DNA of 64,000 bases from Levilactobacillus yonginensis (GCF_003946265.1 NZ_RHNO01000014.1:1-64000); one strand, 5' to 3'; positions 46,729 through 56,915 are shown, numbered from the stretch's first letter. Notes: a model not told the origin generated them from the letters alone. A program made the numbers and translations.

Positions 46729-48753
46729 GTGCGTGCGATTTTATCTGGATTACATCATAAGAAAAATAAACAAGAACTCGAACTTGAATTGATCGACGTC
46801 CCAGAACCATTCGATGACTTAGCGGTCACCTTCTTAGAAAAGCAGACACAGGCTTCCATCACGTTCCCCATCAGCAAGGTCGTCAGTGCTGAAGTGGTTC
46901 GAATTCGCGTGGATGCCAACGACTTGCAGTTTTCCCAGGAAGGCCAAAGTGAGTTTAGCTGGGAGTTGTACCTTAATCTACAGCAACAACATACTCGGGG
47001 CCTTATTCAGGTGGAAAGTGAATACCTGAGTGACCGTCATCAACTATCCTTGACGAGTTTCTATCAAGTGAACAGTGATGCCAACGGGATGGCGTTATTC
47101 AACATGCACACGCAACAGGCCAAATCTGACTTCACCATCAATGCAATCAACTTGCAAAATGATCAGTTGCAGGTCATTGGCCGCAGTCGCTTGAACAACC
47201 AACCCATTGAAAATCAACGGTTGGTTTTGAAGAATACGCAGCAGGATAGTTCCGCAGAGTGGCCCATCACGAAGATGGGGATTCATGGACTGTTCACTGC
47301 TGCTATTCCGTTATCTGATTTAGCGGCAAACACGACGCAGCAACTGTTTATCCGGTCGACCGTTGACGGTGAGGACTTGGAACAGCGGGTCGTATTGGCT
47401 AAGTCACTTGCTGGTCAGGTCACGCAAGCCATTACGGGCAGTCACCGCTTAGTAATCTTAGAGAAGCGGTATGACAACGGGATTCGGGTGCAGGAAACAG
47501 CTGCCCCTACGTTACCACAGCGTTTGGCTAACATCCCCGGTAAAGTGGGGGGCGCTACTCGGCTGTTGTCGATGTTGATGGATAAGGTGAACTTATTCCG
47601 GATGCGGCGGCTGTTCAAGCGTGGTCACCGACCATACGACCAACCAACGATTATCTTTGAAAGTTTTGGTGGGCGTCAGGTCAGTGACTCACCATACGCA
47701 ATCTACCAATTGTTTACGCAACTCTATCCTGGATTTAACTTTGTCTGGTCGATCGACCGGGTGCAGAAGAAATTCTGTAAGGAAAATGGGATTCCGTTCG
47801 TTATTCGTCGGACCTCGAAGTGGGTAAGAACGCTGGAAAAGTCCAGTTTTTGGATTAGTAATGCCCGTTTTCCATCCTGGGTACGGAAGCCCAATTATGT
47901 GACGTACATTCAGACTTGGCACGGAACGCCGTTGAAAAAATTGGGACTGGATATTGAGAACGTGTCGATGCCTGGAACCACCACGGCCAAGTATCACGCC
48001 AACTTTGTACGTGAGGCCAACCGGTGGGATGCCTTGGTCTCGCCTAACGACTATTCCACGAAGATCTTTCGGTCGGCCTTTGGATTCAACAACCAGATTC
48101 TTAAGGTTGGTTATCCACGGAACGACGAACTGATCAACAGTACGCCAGACGATGTGGTGGCTTTGAAGGAGCAACTGGGAATTCCACTGGATAAGAAGGT
48201 CGTGCTCTACGCACCAACTTATCGGGATAACCAGTTTGCTGAGAAGGGGAAATACACGTTTGAACTGCCATTCTCCTTGGATGAATTCCGGGAACGATTT
48301 GGTCAGGATGCGGTCTTGGTTCTGCGGATGCACTACTTGATCAGTAATGCGTTGGATATCAGTGGGTACGAAGGGGTCGTCTTTGACTTCTCCAACCATC
48401 CCAACATTTCTGACCTTTACTTAGTCAGTGACATGTTGATCACCGACTACTCGTCCGTGTTCTTCGACTTCGCTTACCTCAAGCGACCAATCCTGTTCTA
48501 CCCGTACGACTATCACATGTACAAAGATGAACTGCGGGGCTTCTACCTCGACTACGAGAAGGACTTGCCGGGTGAAATTGCACACGACGAAAACCAGTTG
48601 CTCGACTTGGTAGCTGCCAAGCTGCAGACACCAGACATGAGTGGGGATACCAAATTCATGGACTTCTACCGTCGTTTCTGTGCTATCGATGATGGGTTAA
48701 GTTCCTTGAAGATTGTGAACTACGTAGTTCAACAGATTGAAAAGAATAGCTAA
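46729..48753 (+). CDS. tagF: CDP-glycerol glycerophosphotransferase (TagF/TarF-like)
   Basis: Membrane-associated enzyme adding glycerol phosphate from CDP-glycerol to the wall teichoic acid chain. 674 residues: the catalytic domain occupies ~300-674, with the family blocks YIQTWHGTPLKKLG (His of HGT), VGYPRNDELI, LYAPTYRDNQ and ITDYSSVFFDFAY. The N-terminal ~290 residues are beta-rich, an extension found in long TagF proteins. GTG start after TAAGGAG. Its end carries the promoter of structured RNA copy B. Confidence 0.92.
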   Translation: MRAILSGLHHKKNKQELELELIDVPEPFDDLAVTFLEKQTQASITFPISKVVSAEVVRIRVDANDLQFSQEGQSEFSWELYLNLQQQHTRGLIQVESEYLSDRHQLSLTSFYQVNSDANGMALFNMHTQQAKSDFTINAINLQNDQLQVIGRSRLNNQPIENQRLVLKNTQQDSSAEWPITKMGIHGLFTAAIPLSDLAANTTQQLFIRSTVDGEDLEQRVVLAKSLAGQVTQAITGSHRLVILEKRYDNGIRVQETAAPTLPQRLANIPGKVGGATRLLSMLMDKVNLFRMRRLFKRGHRPYDQPTIIFESFGGRQVSDSPYAIYQLFTQLYPGFNFVWSIDRVQKKFCKENGIPFVIRRTSKWVRTLEKSSFWISNARFPSWVRKPNYVTYIQTWHGTPLKKLGLDIENVSMPGTTTAKYHANFVREANRWDALVSPNDYSTKIFRSAFGFNNQILKVGYPRNDELINSTPDDVVALKEQLGIPLDKKVVLYAPTYRDNQFAEKGKYTFELPFSLDEFRERFGQDAVLVLRMHYLISNALDISGYEGVVFDFSNHPNISDLYLVSDMLITDYSSVFFDFAYLKRPILFYPYDYHMYKDELRGFYLDYEKDLPGEIAHDENQLLDLVAAKLQTPDMSGDTKFMDFYRRFCAIDDGLSSLKIVNYVVQQIEKNS

Positions 48754-48766
48754 ACTTGTTTATACG
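48737..48766 (+). promoter_or_regulatory. Promoter of structured RNA copy B
   Basis: -35 TTGAAA (48737-48742), 18-base spacer, -10 TATACG (48761-48766). The predicted start at ~48773 coincides with the AGAGTGGGAC block that begins all three RNA copies. Confidence 0.5.
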
Positions 48767-48771
48767 AAATG

Positions 48772-48948
48772 AGAGTGGGACCAAAGGCGATTAGTCAGTG
48801 AGCATTAACGTCGATAGGCGAATAATCCTGGTCTTGGATTGTTTGTCTATCGGGGTTAAGCGGAGCTGACTGCCTTTGGTCGCACGTTTCAGCTATATAC
48901 GTTCGGAGCGCAAAATGGGTCAAGGACTTTTGTCCTTGACCCATTTCT
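48772..48948 (+). ncRNA. Candidate structured RNA, copy B
   Basis: Close to copy A: outer helix AGTCAG (48793-48798) with CTGACT, and inner hairpin CGATAGGC with GTCTATCG (G-U instead of the A-U of copy A). Conserved blocks GAGCATTAACGTCG, GGTTAAGCGGA and GGTCGCACGTTTC. The terminator AATGGGTCAAGGAC-TTTT-GTCCTTGACCCATT (48914-48945) differs wholly from those of copies A and C. It has a fair promoter of its own. Confidence 0.78.
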
Positions 48949-49038
48949 TATCTTTCGGTTTACTTTGCTGAAGAGGTGCTTACTGGTTGATTGTCTTTAG
49001 TCTCACGCTACTTCTTCAGATGCCATTGGTCGCAGACC

Positions 49039-49590
49039 TTAGTGGTAGGTTACAACTTTATCGTAGGCGTGCTTAGTGAGCCGTTGTTGGGTGCTGGCGG
49101 AATCCGTCAATTGCGCAAAATAGTGGTGCAAAATCTGCCGATAATTGTGACGAACGAGCTGGACGTCAGGGTGCTTGTCCTGCGTCAGTTGCTGCTGGGC
49201 AGTTTCGGCTAGTTTGACGGAAGACTTGGGTTGCTTTAAATTTTTGATCAGGTAGGTCACATTTTTGCTGGCCTTCTTGGCTTGGGGACTGACCGGTTGG
49301 TTGGTCGTCCGGCTGCTGGCCAAGGAAGCGTGCATGTTATTGGTCAGGCTGGTAATCTCGTAGTATTGATCCTTCTTGACCTGAAAGTTGTCATAGCTCT
49401 TGAAGAGGAGTGTGCTGAGCAGTGCGGCAATGACCACTAATCCCGCACCACAGAGAATAACACTCATCATTGGTCGCAGGGGCTTTCGTTGGCTTCTAGC
49501 AACTAGGAGTCCAATCAGGGCACCCACCACTACGATGGCGCCTAGAATAAAGAGTGCTTGTATTAAAAAGGCTTCGGTACTCGCCGACAT
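49039..49590 (-). CDS. Two-helix membrane protein, unknown function
   Basis: 183 residues. Two transmembrane segments (~9-29 and ~40-62), then a ~120-residue soluble, Gln/Lys-rich, probably helical domain outside the membrane. No family recognised. Minus strand, with no obvious terminator within 90 bases downstream; a single-gene unit between RNA copy B and prfC. The ATG follows CGGGTGAAAC. Confidence 0.65.
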   Translation of the reverse strand: MSASTEAFLIQALFILGAIVVVGALIGLLVARSQRKPLRPMMSVILCGAGLVVIAALLSTLLFKSYDNFQVKKDQYYEITSLTNNMHASLASSRTTNQPVSPQAKKASKNVTYLIKNLKQPKSSVKLAETAQQQLTQDKHPDVQLVRHNYRQILHHYFAQLTDSASTQQRLTKHAYDKVVTYH

Positions 49591-49761
49591 AGTTTCACCC
49601 GTTTCTAAATAAACTTCATTGTATTATCATACCACGAAAAGTGGCTCGGCCCAACAAACAGTGAATTGTGCCGCTAAATGTGTTAAAATCAAAGCGCTGT
49701 GTAAATTTGAAAATCACTGGATAAACTTAAAAACGAAAATAAAATTTTGTGAGGAAAAAAT

Positions 49762-51339
49762 ATGAACGAAAAAGAATTAGCATCAGCGGTCGATAAGCGC
49801 CGAACTTTTGCCATCATCTCTCACCCCGATGCCGGGAAGACGACGATTACTGAACAACTCCTGCTGTTCGGGGGTGTTGTTCGTGAAGCCGGTACCGTTA
49901 AGGCCCGGAAGAGTGGGAACTTCGCCAAGTCTGACTGGATGGAAATTGAACAGAAGCGGGGAATCTCTGTGACGAGTTCCGTGATGCAGTTCAACTACCA
50001 AGGCAAGCGTATTAACATTTTGGACACCCCAGGACATGAGGATTTTTCTGAAGATACGTACCGGACGTTGATGGCGGTTGACTCCGCCGTCATGGTGATT
50101 GACTCCGCTAAAGGGATCGAACCACAGACTAAGAAACTGTTCCAAATCTGTAAGATGCGGGGCATTCCGATTTTTACTTTCATGAACAAGCTGGACCGGG
50201 ATGGTCGGGATCCAATGGACCTGATTGCTGAACTGGAAGATGTCTTGGGCATTGAAGGGTATCCCATGAACTGGCCAATCGGAATGGGGCGTGAATTGAA
50301 GGGTCTCTATGACCGTTACCACCAACGTGTGGCTTTATTCCGTCCGGACGATGAGGACCATCAATACTTGCCATTAAATGACGAGGGCGACCTCGTTGAA
50401 CCAAATGACTTACAGGATGACGGGTGGTACCAAGATGCGCGTGATAACATGGAATTGATCGGTGAAGCTGGCAATCAATTCGATGAAGCCAAAATTGCCA
50501 GTGGGGATCAAACCCCCGTCTTCTTTGGTTCAGCGTTGGCTAACTTTGGGGTTAAGACGTTCCTAGAAACTTATCTCCAGTACGCGCCACAACCAGCTTC
50601 CCACCACACGGAAGAGGATACGGATGTTGCACCAACGGATTCAGAGTTCTCTGGGTTTGTCTTCAAGATTCAAGCGAACATGAACCCGAATCACCGTGAC
50701 CGGATTGCTTTCGTCCGGGTATGTTCCGGAGAATTTGACCGTGGTATGGACGTTATGCAAGAACGAACTGGAAAAAAGTTGCGGCTTTCCAACGTGACCG
50801 AGTTTATGGCGGATACCCGTGAAAACGTGGAGAAGGCCGTTGCCGGGGATATCATTGGCCTCTACGATACGGGGAATTTCCAAATTGGGGACGCTATTTA
50901 TACTGGTAAGAATAAGATCAAGTTTGAAAAACTGCCACAGTTTACGCCTGAACTCTTCGTGCGGGTTGCAGCTAAGAACGTGATGAAGCAGAAGTCCTTC
51001 CACAAGGGAATCAATCAACTGGTGCAAGAGGGGGCCGTACAACTGTACACGTCTTACTCAACCGGTGATTATATCTTGGGTGCCGTGGGTCAGCTGCAGT
51101 TTGAAGTCTTCCAATTCCGGATGCAAAATGAGTACAACTCAGAAGTTATCATGGAACCAATGGGCAAGAAGACGGCCCGGTGGATCAACCCTGACCAACT
51201 GGATGAACGGATGTCTTCATCCCGGAACCTGTTGGTGAAGGATAACAATGGTGAGCCACTGTTCCTCTTTGAAAACCAATTTGCTGAACGTTGGTTCAAG
51301 GATAAGTATCCTGACGTTGAATTGACAGCTAAGCTTTAA
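49762..51339 (+). CDS. prfC: Peptide chain release factor 3
   Basis: GTPase that recycles RF1/RF2 from the ribosome. 525 residues, with P-loop HPDAGKTT (21-28), switch [10 protein letters not shown], and [11 protein letters not shown] as the guanine motif. The remaining domains II and III follow the RF3 plan rather than EF-G. GTGAGGAAA precedes the ATG. Single gene with its own terminator. Confidence 0.97.
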   Translation: MNEKELASAVDKRRTFAIISHPDAGKTTITEQLLLFGGVVREAGTVKARKSGNFAKSDWMEIEQKRGISVTSSVMQFNYQGKRINILDTPGHEDFSEDTYRTLMAVDSAVMVIDSAKGIEPQTKKLFQICKMRGIPIFTFMNKLDRDGRDPMDLIAELEDVLGIEGYPMNWPIGMGRELKGLYDRYHQRVALFRPDDEDHQYLPLNDEGDLVEPNDLQDDGWYQDARDNMELIGEAGNQFDEAKIASGDQTPVFFGSALANFGVKTFLETYLQYAPQPASHHTEEDTDVAPTDSEFSGFVFKIQANMNPNHRDRIAFVRVCSGEFDRGMDVMQERTGKKLRLSNVTEFMADTRENVEKAVAGDIIGLYDTGNFQIGDAIYTGKNKIKFEKLPQFTPELFVRVAAKNVMKQKSFHKGINQLVQEGAVQLYTSYSTGDYILGAVGQLQFEVFQFRMQNEYNSEVIMEPMGKKTARWINPDQLDERMSSSRNLLVKDNNGEPLFLFENQFAERWFKDKYPDVELTAKL

Positions 51340-51387
51340 TTAGGACTTAAGCGTCTAAAATGACGCAATTTAAAAGAATGTCACCTA

Positions 51388-51432
51388 AAATGGTTCTGGA
51401 AATCTGATGAAGATTTCCGGAACCATTTTTGG
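51388..51432 (+). terminator. Terminator of prfC
   Basis: AAATGGTTC-GGAAATC pairs with GATTTCC-GAACCATTT around TGATGAA, followed by TTT. Confidence 0.88.
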
Positions 51433-51658
51433 ATATTGTGGCGAAGCTGCTCAAGTGACCGCGTTGGAAGGGGAAGTTACTTTTTCTCGACAAGGGCGTT
51501 ACGAATTATTTACCTAGCAGGTCAAATTTCGAATAGCCGTCTACGAAATTTGGCAAAAAAGCTTGCTATAAATAAAATCGTGCTAAACTATTTGCAGAAT
51601 CATTATGGGGGCACACCATTGGCGCCCACAACTTCAGGGGTAGAGAGGAGCGATGACG
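51433..51658. other. Upstream region of the WxL gene
   Basis: Contains a 9-bp inverted repeat (51523-51552, listed separately) and TGCTATAAA/TGCTAAACT stretches that could be extended -10 boxes. No gene. Confidence 0.4.
51523..51552. promoter_or_regulatory. Inverted repeat, operator candidate before the WxL gene
   Basis: CAAATTTCG (51523-51531) and CGAAATTTG (51544-51552) are perfect 9-bp arms separated by 12 bases, so arm centres lie 21 bases (two helical turns) apart. It sits just upstream of the presumed promoter. Confidence 0.5.
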
Positions 51659-53785
51659 ATGGCAGTCAAGAAATGGTGGGGACTGTTAATTGGTATTGGG
51701 GTACTGGCAACTATGGGTGTGGTGGCACAAGCGGATGCAGATTATGATCAAGCGCTACGAAGCGCCCCTCAGGGAATCTCTTTAGATAATATCTTCACAC
51801 CGGGGACGACCAGCAATAATCAGGCCGCGGTGGTGGGAACCACTAACCCGGCGATTACTGGAACCCAAGCGGCCAAGGTCACGAACGGCAAGAAGCAATT
51901 TGGGGCCCTCTGGTCGACCGCGGATAATTTCTTCCAGCTAGATAAAAATCAATCGGCCTCAATGTGGCTCTACTTCGGAAATACTGGGAAGAAGGCAGCC
52001 GATGGGATGGCGCTGGTCTTTCAAAATGATAGCCGCGACTTAGCCGCGACACCCAGCTTTGGTAAGACGGTCTCCGGGGAAACACTGGGTGTTTGGGGCG
52101 TTGATACGGATAAAAGGCAAACAACCTCAGAGAAGGTAGCCCAGTCAGCCATTCAAAATAGCTGGGCGTTGGAGTTTGATACCCATTTGAACACGTCGAC
52201 CAATTACGGCAACGCTGGGGATGCTGATTCATTTGACGTTGGGCTGAAGGGGCCCCACATTGCCAGCAACTATCCGGGTGATCAGGATACCTATGAGATG
52301 CAACGGACTTCGACACTGTTGCCGTTTTATAGTGTTGGTTATTACGCCACTCAGACTCATAATGGCGTGATCAACGGTGATTACACGTTGTTGGCCAACG
52401 GTTCTTGGCATCATTTAAGCTTGGACTGGCGGGCAAACACGCAGCAGATGACCTACACGTTCGACGACAAGAATCCCATTACCGGGACGGACCAAGTCGG
52501 TCATTCCGCCACCGTGCAACTGGATCGTAAAAAGATTGATCCTGACGACAGCGGTCAGATTCGTTGGGGATTTACCGGTGCCACGGGAGACAGTTATGAG
52601 AATAACCTGGTGGTGTTTGAAGAGGTTCCTGGACTCGTTGATGCCGAAGCAACGGCCACCCTAACGAATATGACAACTGGTAAAACACTGACGGATGGTG
52701 ATGTCTTAAAGAGTCGGGATGCATTCAAACTGGCGTATCAGTTATCCTACGTTGCGGGTAAACAGTCCTGGAAGGATGTTATTGCAGAGCTGAATTTACC
52801 GCAAAACCTCACGTATGAGCGGGCGACTATCACCTATGCTGACGGTTCTAGTAATCAGATTTCATTGGCCGGGCTGAACGAGCAGGCACTCAGCTATCAA
52901 TTAACGAAAGCCTTGTCAGATGAAAATGCAACCGCTACCATTTCTCTGACCGGGGTGGCAGCGGATGTTGATACACCGACGCCTGTACCGGCTGTTAGCA
53001 GTGCCTTTAAAGCAGTCAACGGTGTCGTTACGACGGCTACACCAGCGGTAACTGTTAATCCAAAATTCGACCTGCATTTGCTATCGCTCTCTGGTAATAC
53101 CCAGACGGTGAAACCAGGGGTTGACGGTCTGGTAAAGGCACAGGTGGTCATCCCGGATGGCGCTCACTTGGAGAACACAGATATTACGGTTCATCCGCAA
53201 CTTAACGGAACTGCGCTACCAGACTTTCAGATGCCTGCTGGCGCGGACAATTCAAGCGGTCAGTTTACGATGACGGTCCCAGCCAAATTGTTAAAGGCAG
53301 GAGACAATCAGCTGACTCTCACGGTAGAGGATCCTTATGGCAATGTCTCTAACGCGTTGACCCATACCCTGACAGTGTCTCGTCAGCTGGTCTTTCGGTC
53401 CGTTGCGGAAGCCAGCACTTTTCGCAACGTCACGCTGACGGGTGAAAGTCAACGGGTCAAGCGGTCCGGAGACTGGCGGGTTCAGGTCTTGGATACCCGC
53501 GAAGCTGGTGCTAAGTGGACGGTCCAGGTGACGAGTACACCATTTCAAACGGCCAGGGGTAGGCGTTTGGCTGGGACGCTGTCCTACTACGATGCCAATG
53601 GACCAACTGTCATCAATGAGGTGCCAGTCACCGTGGGTCAAGGAACGGCAGCCGATACGGACGTGGTGACTGACGTTGCTGCTGATTGGAATGAAGATCA
53701 GGGCCTGTTACTAGAAATCAATAGCGGGGCAGCAGAGGGAACTTATGAGGGAACCATGACGTGGACGTTAAATGATGTCCCGTAG
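51659..53785 (+). CDS. WxL-domain surface protein with L-type lectin domain
   Basis: 708 residues, exported and held on the wall non-covalently. Signal peptide ~1-25 (WWGLLIGIGVLATMGVVAQADA). An L-type lectin-like domain covers ~60-320 (FFQLDKNQSASMWLYF, GMALVFQNDSRD, WALEFDTHLNT). Two or three Ig-like segments follow, and the C-terminal WxL domain ends with GTMTWTLNDVP. The first WxL motif reads WTV rather than WxL. ATG 51659 has better spacing to AGAGAGGAG than ATG 51653. Unusually, no DUF916 or other WxL genes are adjacent. Confidence 0.83.
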   Translation: MAVKKWWGLLIGIGVLATMGVVAQADADYDQALRSAPQGISLDNIFTPGTTSNNQAAVVGTTNPAITGTQAAKVTNGKKQFGALWSTADNFFQLDKNQSASMWLYFGNTGKKAADGMALVFQNDSRDLAATPSFGKTVSGETLGVWGVDTDKRQTTSEKVAQSAIQNSWALEFDTHLNTSTNYGNAGDADSFDVGLKGPHIASNYPGDQDTYEMQRTSTLLPFYSVGYYATQTHNGVINGDYTLLANGSWHHLSLDWRANTQQMTYTFDDKNPITGTDQVGHSATVQLDRKKIDPDDSGQIRWGFTGATGDSYENNLVVFEEVPGLVDAEATATLTNMTTGKTLTDGDVLKSRDAFKLAYQLSYVAGKQSWKDVIAELNLPQNLTYERATITYADGSSNQISLAGLNEQALSYQLTKALSDENATATISLTGVAADVDTPTPVPAVSSAFKAVNGVVTTATPAVTVNPKFDLHLLSLSGNTQTVKPGVDGLVKAQVVIPDGAHLENTDITVHPQLNGTALPDFQMPAGADNSSGQFTMTVPAKLLKAGDNQLTLTVEDPYGNVSNALTHTLTVSRQLVFRSVAEASTFRNVTLTGESQRVKRSGDWRVQVLDTREAGAKWTVQVTSTPFQTARGRRLAGTLSYYDANGPTVINEVPVTVGQGTAADTDVVTDVAADWNEDQGLLLEINSGAAEGTYEGTMTWTLNDVP

Positions 53786-53820
53786 ACTAGGGCAAACGAA
53801 GTGATCGGCTAAAATCAAGT

Positions 53821-53862
53821 AAAAATGGCGCCACCCTTAACGTTGGGTGGCGCCATTTTTGT
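53821..53862. terminator. Bidirectional terminator after the WxL gene
   Basis: AAAAATGGCGCCACCC (53821-53836) pairs perfectly with GGGTGGCGCCATTTTT (53845-53860). It serves both the WxL gene and nox. Confidence 0.92.
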
Positions 53863-53869
53863 TTAATTA

Positions 53870-55225
53870 TTATTTAGCGGTTGCGAGTTCAGCAACCTTC
53901 GCCTGGGCAGCTTGCGCCAGGATATTCAGGTAGTTGAACGGCCGGTCAAAGTTTGGCTGGAACAGCATGTCGACCATGGCCAGGTCATCAATCGTATTTT
54001 CGTTTTGGATGCAGACGGAGAGGGTGTTAGCAGACTGTGAAACGTCGTACTTACTCATCAAGGCACCGCCGAGAATCCGCTTGGAATCTGGATCAAATAC
54101 CAGTGACATCATAACTGGTTCGGTCGTTGGCATGAACTCTGGCCGGTAGTTATCGGTAATCAGGACTTGCTCCGCGTTGATACCTTGCATCTTAGCAGCG
54201 GCTAAGGTCAACCCCGTCGAGACAATTGTCCGACCGTAAAGGGCTAGGCCAGATGAGGATTGGGTGCCCATGTACTTCACCGTTGGCTTCACTAAGTTTT
54301 TCCCGACCAAAATTCCTTGCCGAACTGCGTTGGTGGCCAATGGGATGTAGGCGTTTTGGTGGGTTGGATTGTAGTGAACAGCGGCACTGTCACCGGCTGC
54401 GAAAATATCTGGGTTGGATGACCGCATGTAGTCATCGGTAATAATGGCGCCATTCTTGGCCATGTCGACCTTGCCCTTTAGGAGACCTGTGTTTGGCCGG
54501 AAACCAATGCAGAGGATAGCCAGGTTGGTGTCGTAGCTGCCTTTATCGGTCTTGATAGTCACAGTATCCCCATTGTCCGTGAAACTTTGCACGGTTTCAC
54601 CCATGGCAAGTTGGACGCCGTTATCTTGGTAATCTTTTTCAATAACATCAGTGAATTCTTGATCGAAATATTTAGGCATAACGCGGTCCATGGCATCGAT
54701 CAGGGTGACGTCGTGACCAGTGGTCGAGTATGCTTCAGCCAGTTCGGCACCAATGTAGCCGGCACCAATAACGGTGATGTGCTTAGCACTCTTGGCGTCT
54801 TCGATTAATTGTTGTGCGTGGCCCCAGTTCTTGCAAAGCTTGACCTTGTCGCTGTCAATGCCGGGAATCTTAGGGATGATGGGCCATGAACCAGAGGTCA
54901 TGACTAATTTGTCGTAATTTTCAGTGGTTTGTTCGTGTGAAGTTAAGTCTTCAACCGTTACCGTCTTTTGGTTAGGGTCGACGTCTAAGACGTTATGGTT
55001 CATTTGAACGTTGGCGCCTAAGCTCTTCAGTTCTTCAGGACTGGAGTAGAATAAGCCTTGTGGATCGGCGACCTGGCCGCCCAAGTAAAGGGCGATACCG
55101 CAGGACAAGAAGGAGATGTTATCGTTTCTTTCGTACACGGTAACTTCTGCGTCTGGATGTTCTGCTAAAATCTGCTTGATGGCAAAGGTACCCGCATGTG
55201 TACAACCTACAACTGTAACTTTCAT
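53870..55225 (-). CDS. nox: NADH oxidase, water-forming
   Basis: FAD-dependent enzyme of the CoA-disulfide reductase/NADH peroxidase family that reduces O2 with NADH, restoring NAD+. 451 residues; FAD motif VVGCTHAGTFA, redox cysteine C42 in FLSCGIALYLGG, and NAD motif VIGAGYIGAELAEAY. It could be an H2O2-linked NADH peroxidase instead, as the two are hard to tell apart. ATG 55225 follows GGGAGGCAAC. Promoter and a Rex-like site lie upstream. Confidence 0.93.
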   Translation of the reverse strand: MKVTVVGCTHAGTFAIKQILAEHPDAEVTVYERNDNISFLSCGIALYLGGQVADPQGLFYSSPEELKSLGANVQMNHNVLDVDPNQKTVTVEDLTSHEQTTENYDKLVMTSGSWPIIPKIPGIDSDKVKLCKNWGHAQQLIEDAKSAKHITVIGAGYIGAELAEAYSTTGHDVTLIDAMDRVMPKYFDQEFTDVIEKDYQDNGVQLAMGETVQSFTDNGDTVTIKTDKGSYDTNLAILCIGFRPNTGLLKGKVDMAKNGAIITDDYMRSSNPDIFAAGDSAAVHYNPTHQNAYIPLATNAVRQGILVGKNLVKPTVKYMGTQSSSGLALYGRTIVSTGLTLAAAKMQGINAEQVLITDNYRPEFMPTTEPVMMSLVFDPDSKRILGGALMSKYDVSQSANTLSVCIQNENTIDDLAMVDMLFQPNFDRPFNYLNILAQAAQAKVAELATAK

Positions 55226-55283
55226 GAATGTTGCCTCCCAAAACAAGTTTTTCCCAATTGAGACGGTCTTCACAAGTGATTGA

Positions 55284-55301
55284 TTGTGAAATGAATCTCA
55301 A
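55284..55301. promoter_or_regulatory. Rex-like operator before nox
   Basis: TTGTGAAATGAATCTCAA fits the TTGTGA-N6-TCACAA Rex pattern with one mismatch in the right half. It lies just downstream of the predicted nox transcription start. Rex senses the NADH/NAD+ ratio and controls nox in related bacteria. Confidence 0.6.
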
Positions 55302-55315
55302 TTGATTACAACTCT

Positions 55316-55343
55316 ATTTTAGACAACTTATCGGCAATGTCAA
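55316..55343 (-). promoter_or_regulatory. Promoter of nox
   Basis: Minus strand: perfect -35 TTGACA (55338-55343), 16-base spacer, -10 TAAAAT (55316-55321). Confidence 0.75.
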
Positions 55344-55463
55344 CACTTTTTTGAAAGTGTTACCATTTCGGTGATACCTGGACAAAAAGGGGAAGCTAGT
55401 CTTGCTGCCAGAAAAGGGGTACACTATTGCTTGTAGAACTTTTAAAGGAGTTGGATATTTAAC

Positions 55464-56897
55464 ATGAAAGCAGCAAAGCATCTTTCCGCATGTACAACAG
55501 TGTTGGTGGGGAAGCTCGCCACGGTGGATGGGTCAACGATGATCGCCCGGAACGACGACACCTTCCTACCACTGACACCACAACGATTCTATGTTCACCC
55601 GGCCGAACATGACCAACCAGAACGGACCTGGGTCTCGAACCAAAATGGGTTCACCGCCCCAATTCCTAGCGATGGTTACCGGTATTTGGCAACGCCAAAC
55701 GTTGAGGTCGATAAAGAAGGGGTTTACGCCGAAAGCGGGTTTAACGAGAAGAACGTGGCCATGAGTGCCACTGAAAGTGTGTACGGTAATCCACAAGCAC
55801 TAGCCTTCGATCCACTCGTTGCCGATGGACTTGCCGAAGATTCCTTGCAGACGATGGTTCTTCCTTACATCAACTCTGCGCGGGATGGCGTGCGTTACCT
55901 GGGTAACTTGATCAAGCAGTATGGTTCACCTGAAGGTAATGGGGTGTTATTCTCTGATCACGATGAAGTTTGGTACATGGAAATCGTTACCGGGCATCAC
56001 TGGGTTGCGCAACGGATTCCCGACGATGCGTACGCTGTGGCCGCCAACCAGGTTGCTATTCAACAAGTTACGTTTGATGATCCCGATAACTTCATGTTCT
56101 CCGACGGAATTCAGGAATTTGTCACAACGAACCACCTGAACCCGGACCAAAGTGGCTGGAACTTCCGGCATATCTTTGGGACGAGTACGGAAAAGGATCG
56201 ACACTACAACACACCACGGGTCTGGTTTGGCCAACACGTGTTGAATCCAGAAATTGAACAGGATCCAGAATCCAGCGAATTACCATTTATTTGCCGGACC
56301 AGTCACAAAATCAGTGTAGAAGACGTGGAATACATTTTGAGTTCGCACTACAACGAAACCAAGTATGATCCACTGGGTCAGGGACCAGAAGCTGATCGGA
56401 AGAAGTTCCGGCCAATTTCTATGAACCGGACGCAAAATTCTCACGTTCTACAACTGAGAAATGACGTTCCAGCTGAAAGTTCAGCCATCTTCTGGTTGTG
56501 CTTTGGGGTGCCCGCTTTCAGCCCTTACGTGCCATTCTTTGCGAACGCTACTGATACGGATCCTTCCTACAGTGAGACACCAGTTCATCTGGACGACCAG
56601 AGTGCCTACTGGATGTACCGGAAGTTGTCGATGATCGTTGAATCACACTACCGGAACTTCATTGAACAAGACACGGATTACGTTACGGCAGCCAAGCAGG
56701 ACTTGCGGACGCACGTGGCGAACACTTTGGCCGGCAGTCAGAACTTGAGCGGAGACGAACTTACCGCTTACTTGACTGAACAAAACCACCAGGTGGTCGC
56801 AGCGATGCGCGCAACTACGACGAAGTTTACCAATGATTTAATTGAAAAGGGACTGACCCTGTCGAAGCTGACCTTCAACATGGACAAGAACCTATAG
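55464..56897 (+). CDS. pepD: Dipeptidase, C69 family (PepD)
   Basis: Ntn-hydrolase dipeptidase important for peptide use by lactobacilli. 477 residues; the catalytic cysteine is C10 in SACTTVLVGK, exposed after removal of the first nine residues. RNDD and the ANQVAI region match PepDA/PepDB proteins. AAAGGAG precedes the ATG. Several pepD paralogues are usual in this group. Divergent from nox and terminated separately. Confidence 0.93.
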   Translation: MKAAKHLSACTTVLVGKLATVDGSTMIARNDDTFLPLTPQRFYVHPAEHDQPERTWVSNQNGFTAPIPSDGYRYLATPNVEVDKEGVYAESGFNEKNVAMSATESVYGNPQALAFDPLVADGLAEDSLQTMVLPYINSARDGVRYLGNLIKQYGSPEGNGVLFSDHDEVWYMEIVTGHHWVAQRIPDDAYAVAANQVAIQQVTFDDPDNFMFSDGIQEFVTTNHLNPDQSGWNFRHIFGTSTEKDRHYNTPRVWFGQHVLNPEIEQDPESSELPFICRTSHKISVEDVEYILSSHYNETKYDPLGQGPEADRKKFRPISMNRTQNSHVLQLRNDVPAESSAIFWLCFGVPAFSPYVPFFANATDTDPSYSETPVHLDDQSAYWMYRKLSMIVESHYRNFIEQDTDYVTAAKQDLRTHVANTLAGSQNLSGDELTAYLTEQNHQVVAAMRATTTKFTNDLIEKGLTLSKLTFNMDKNL

Positions 56898-56915
56898 GAT
56901 TCAGCGATAGCATAG

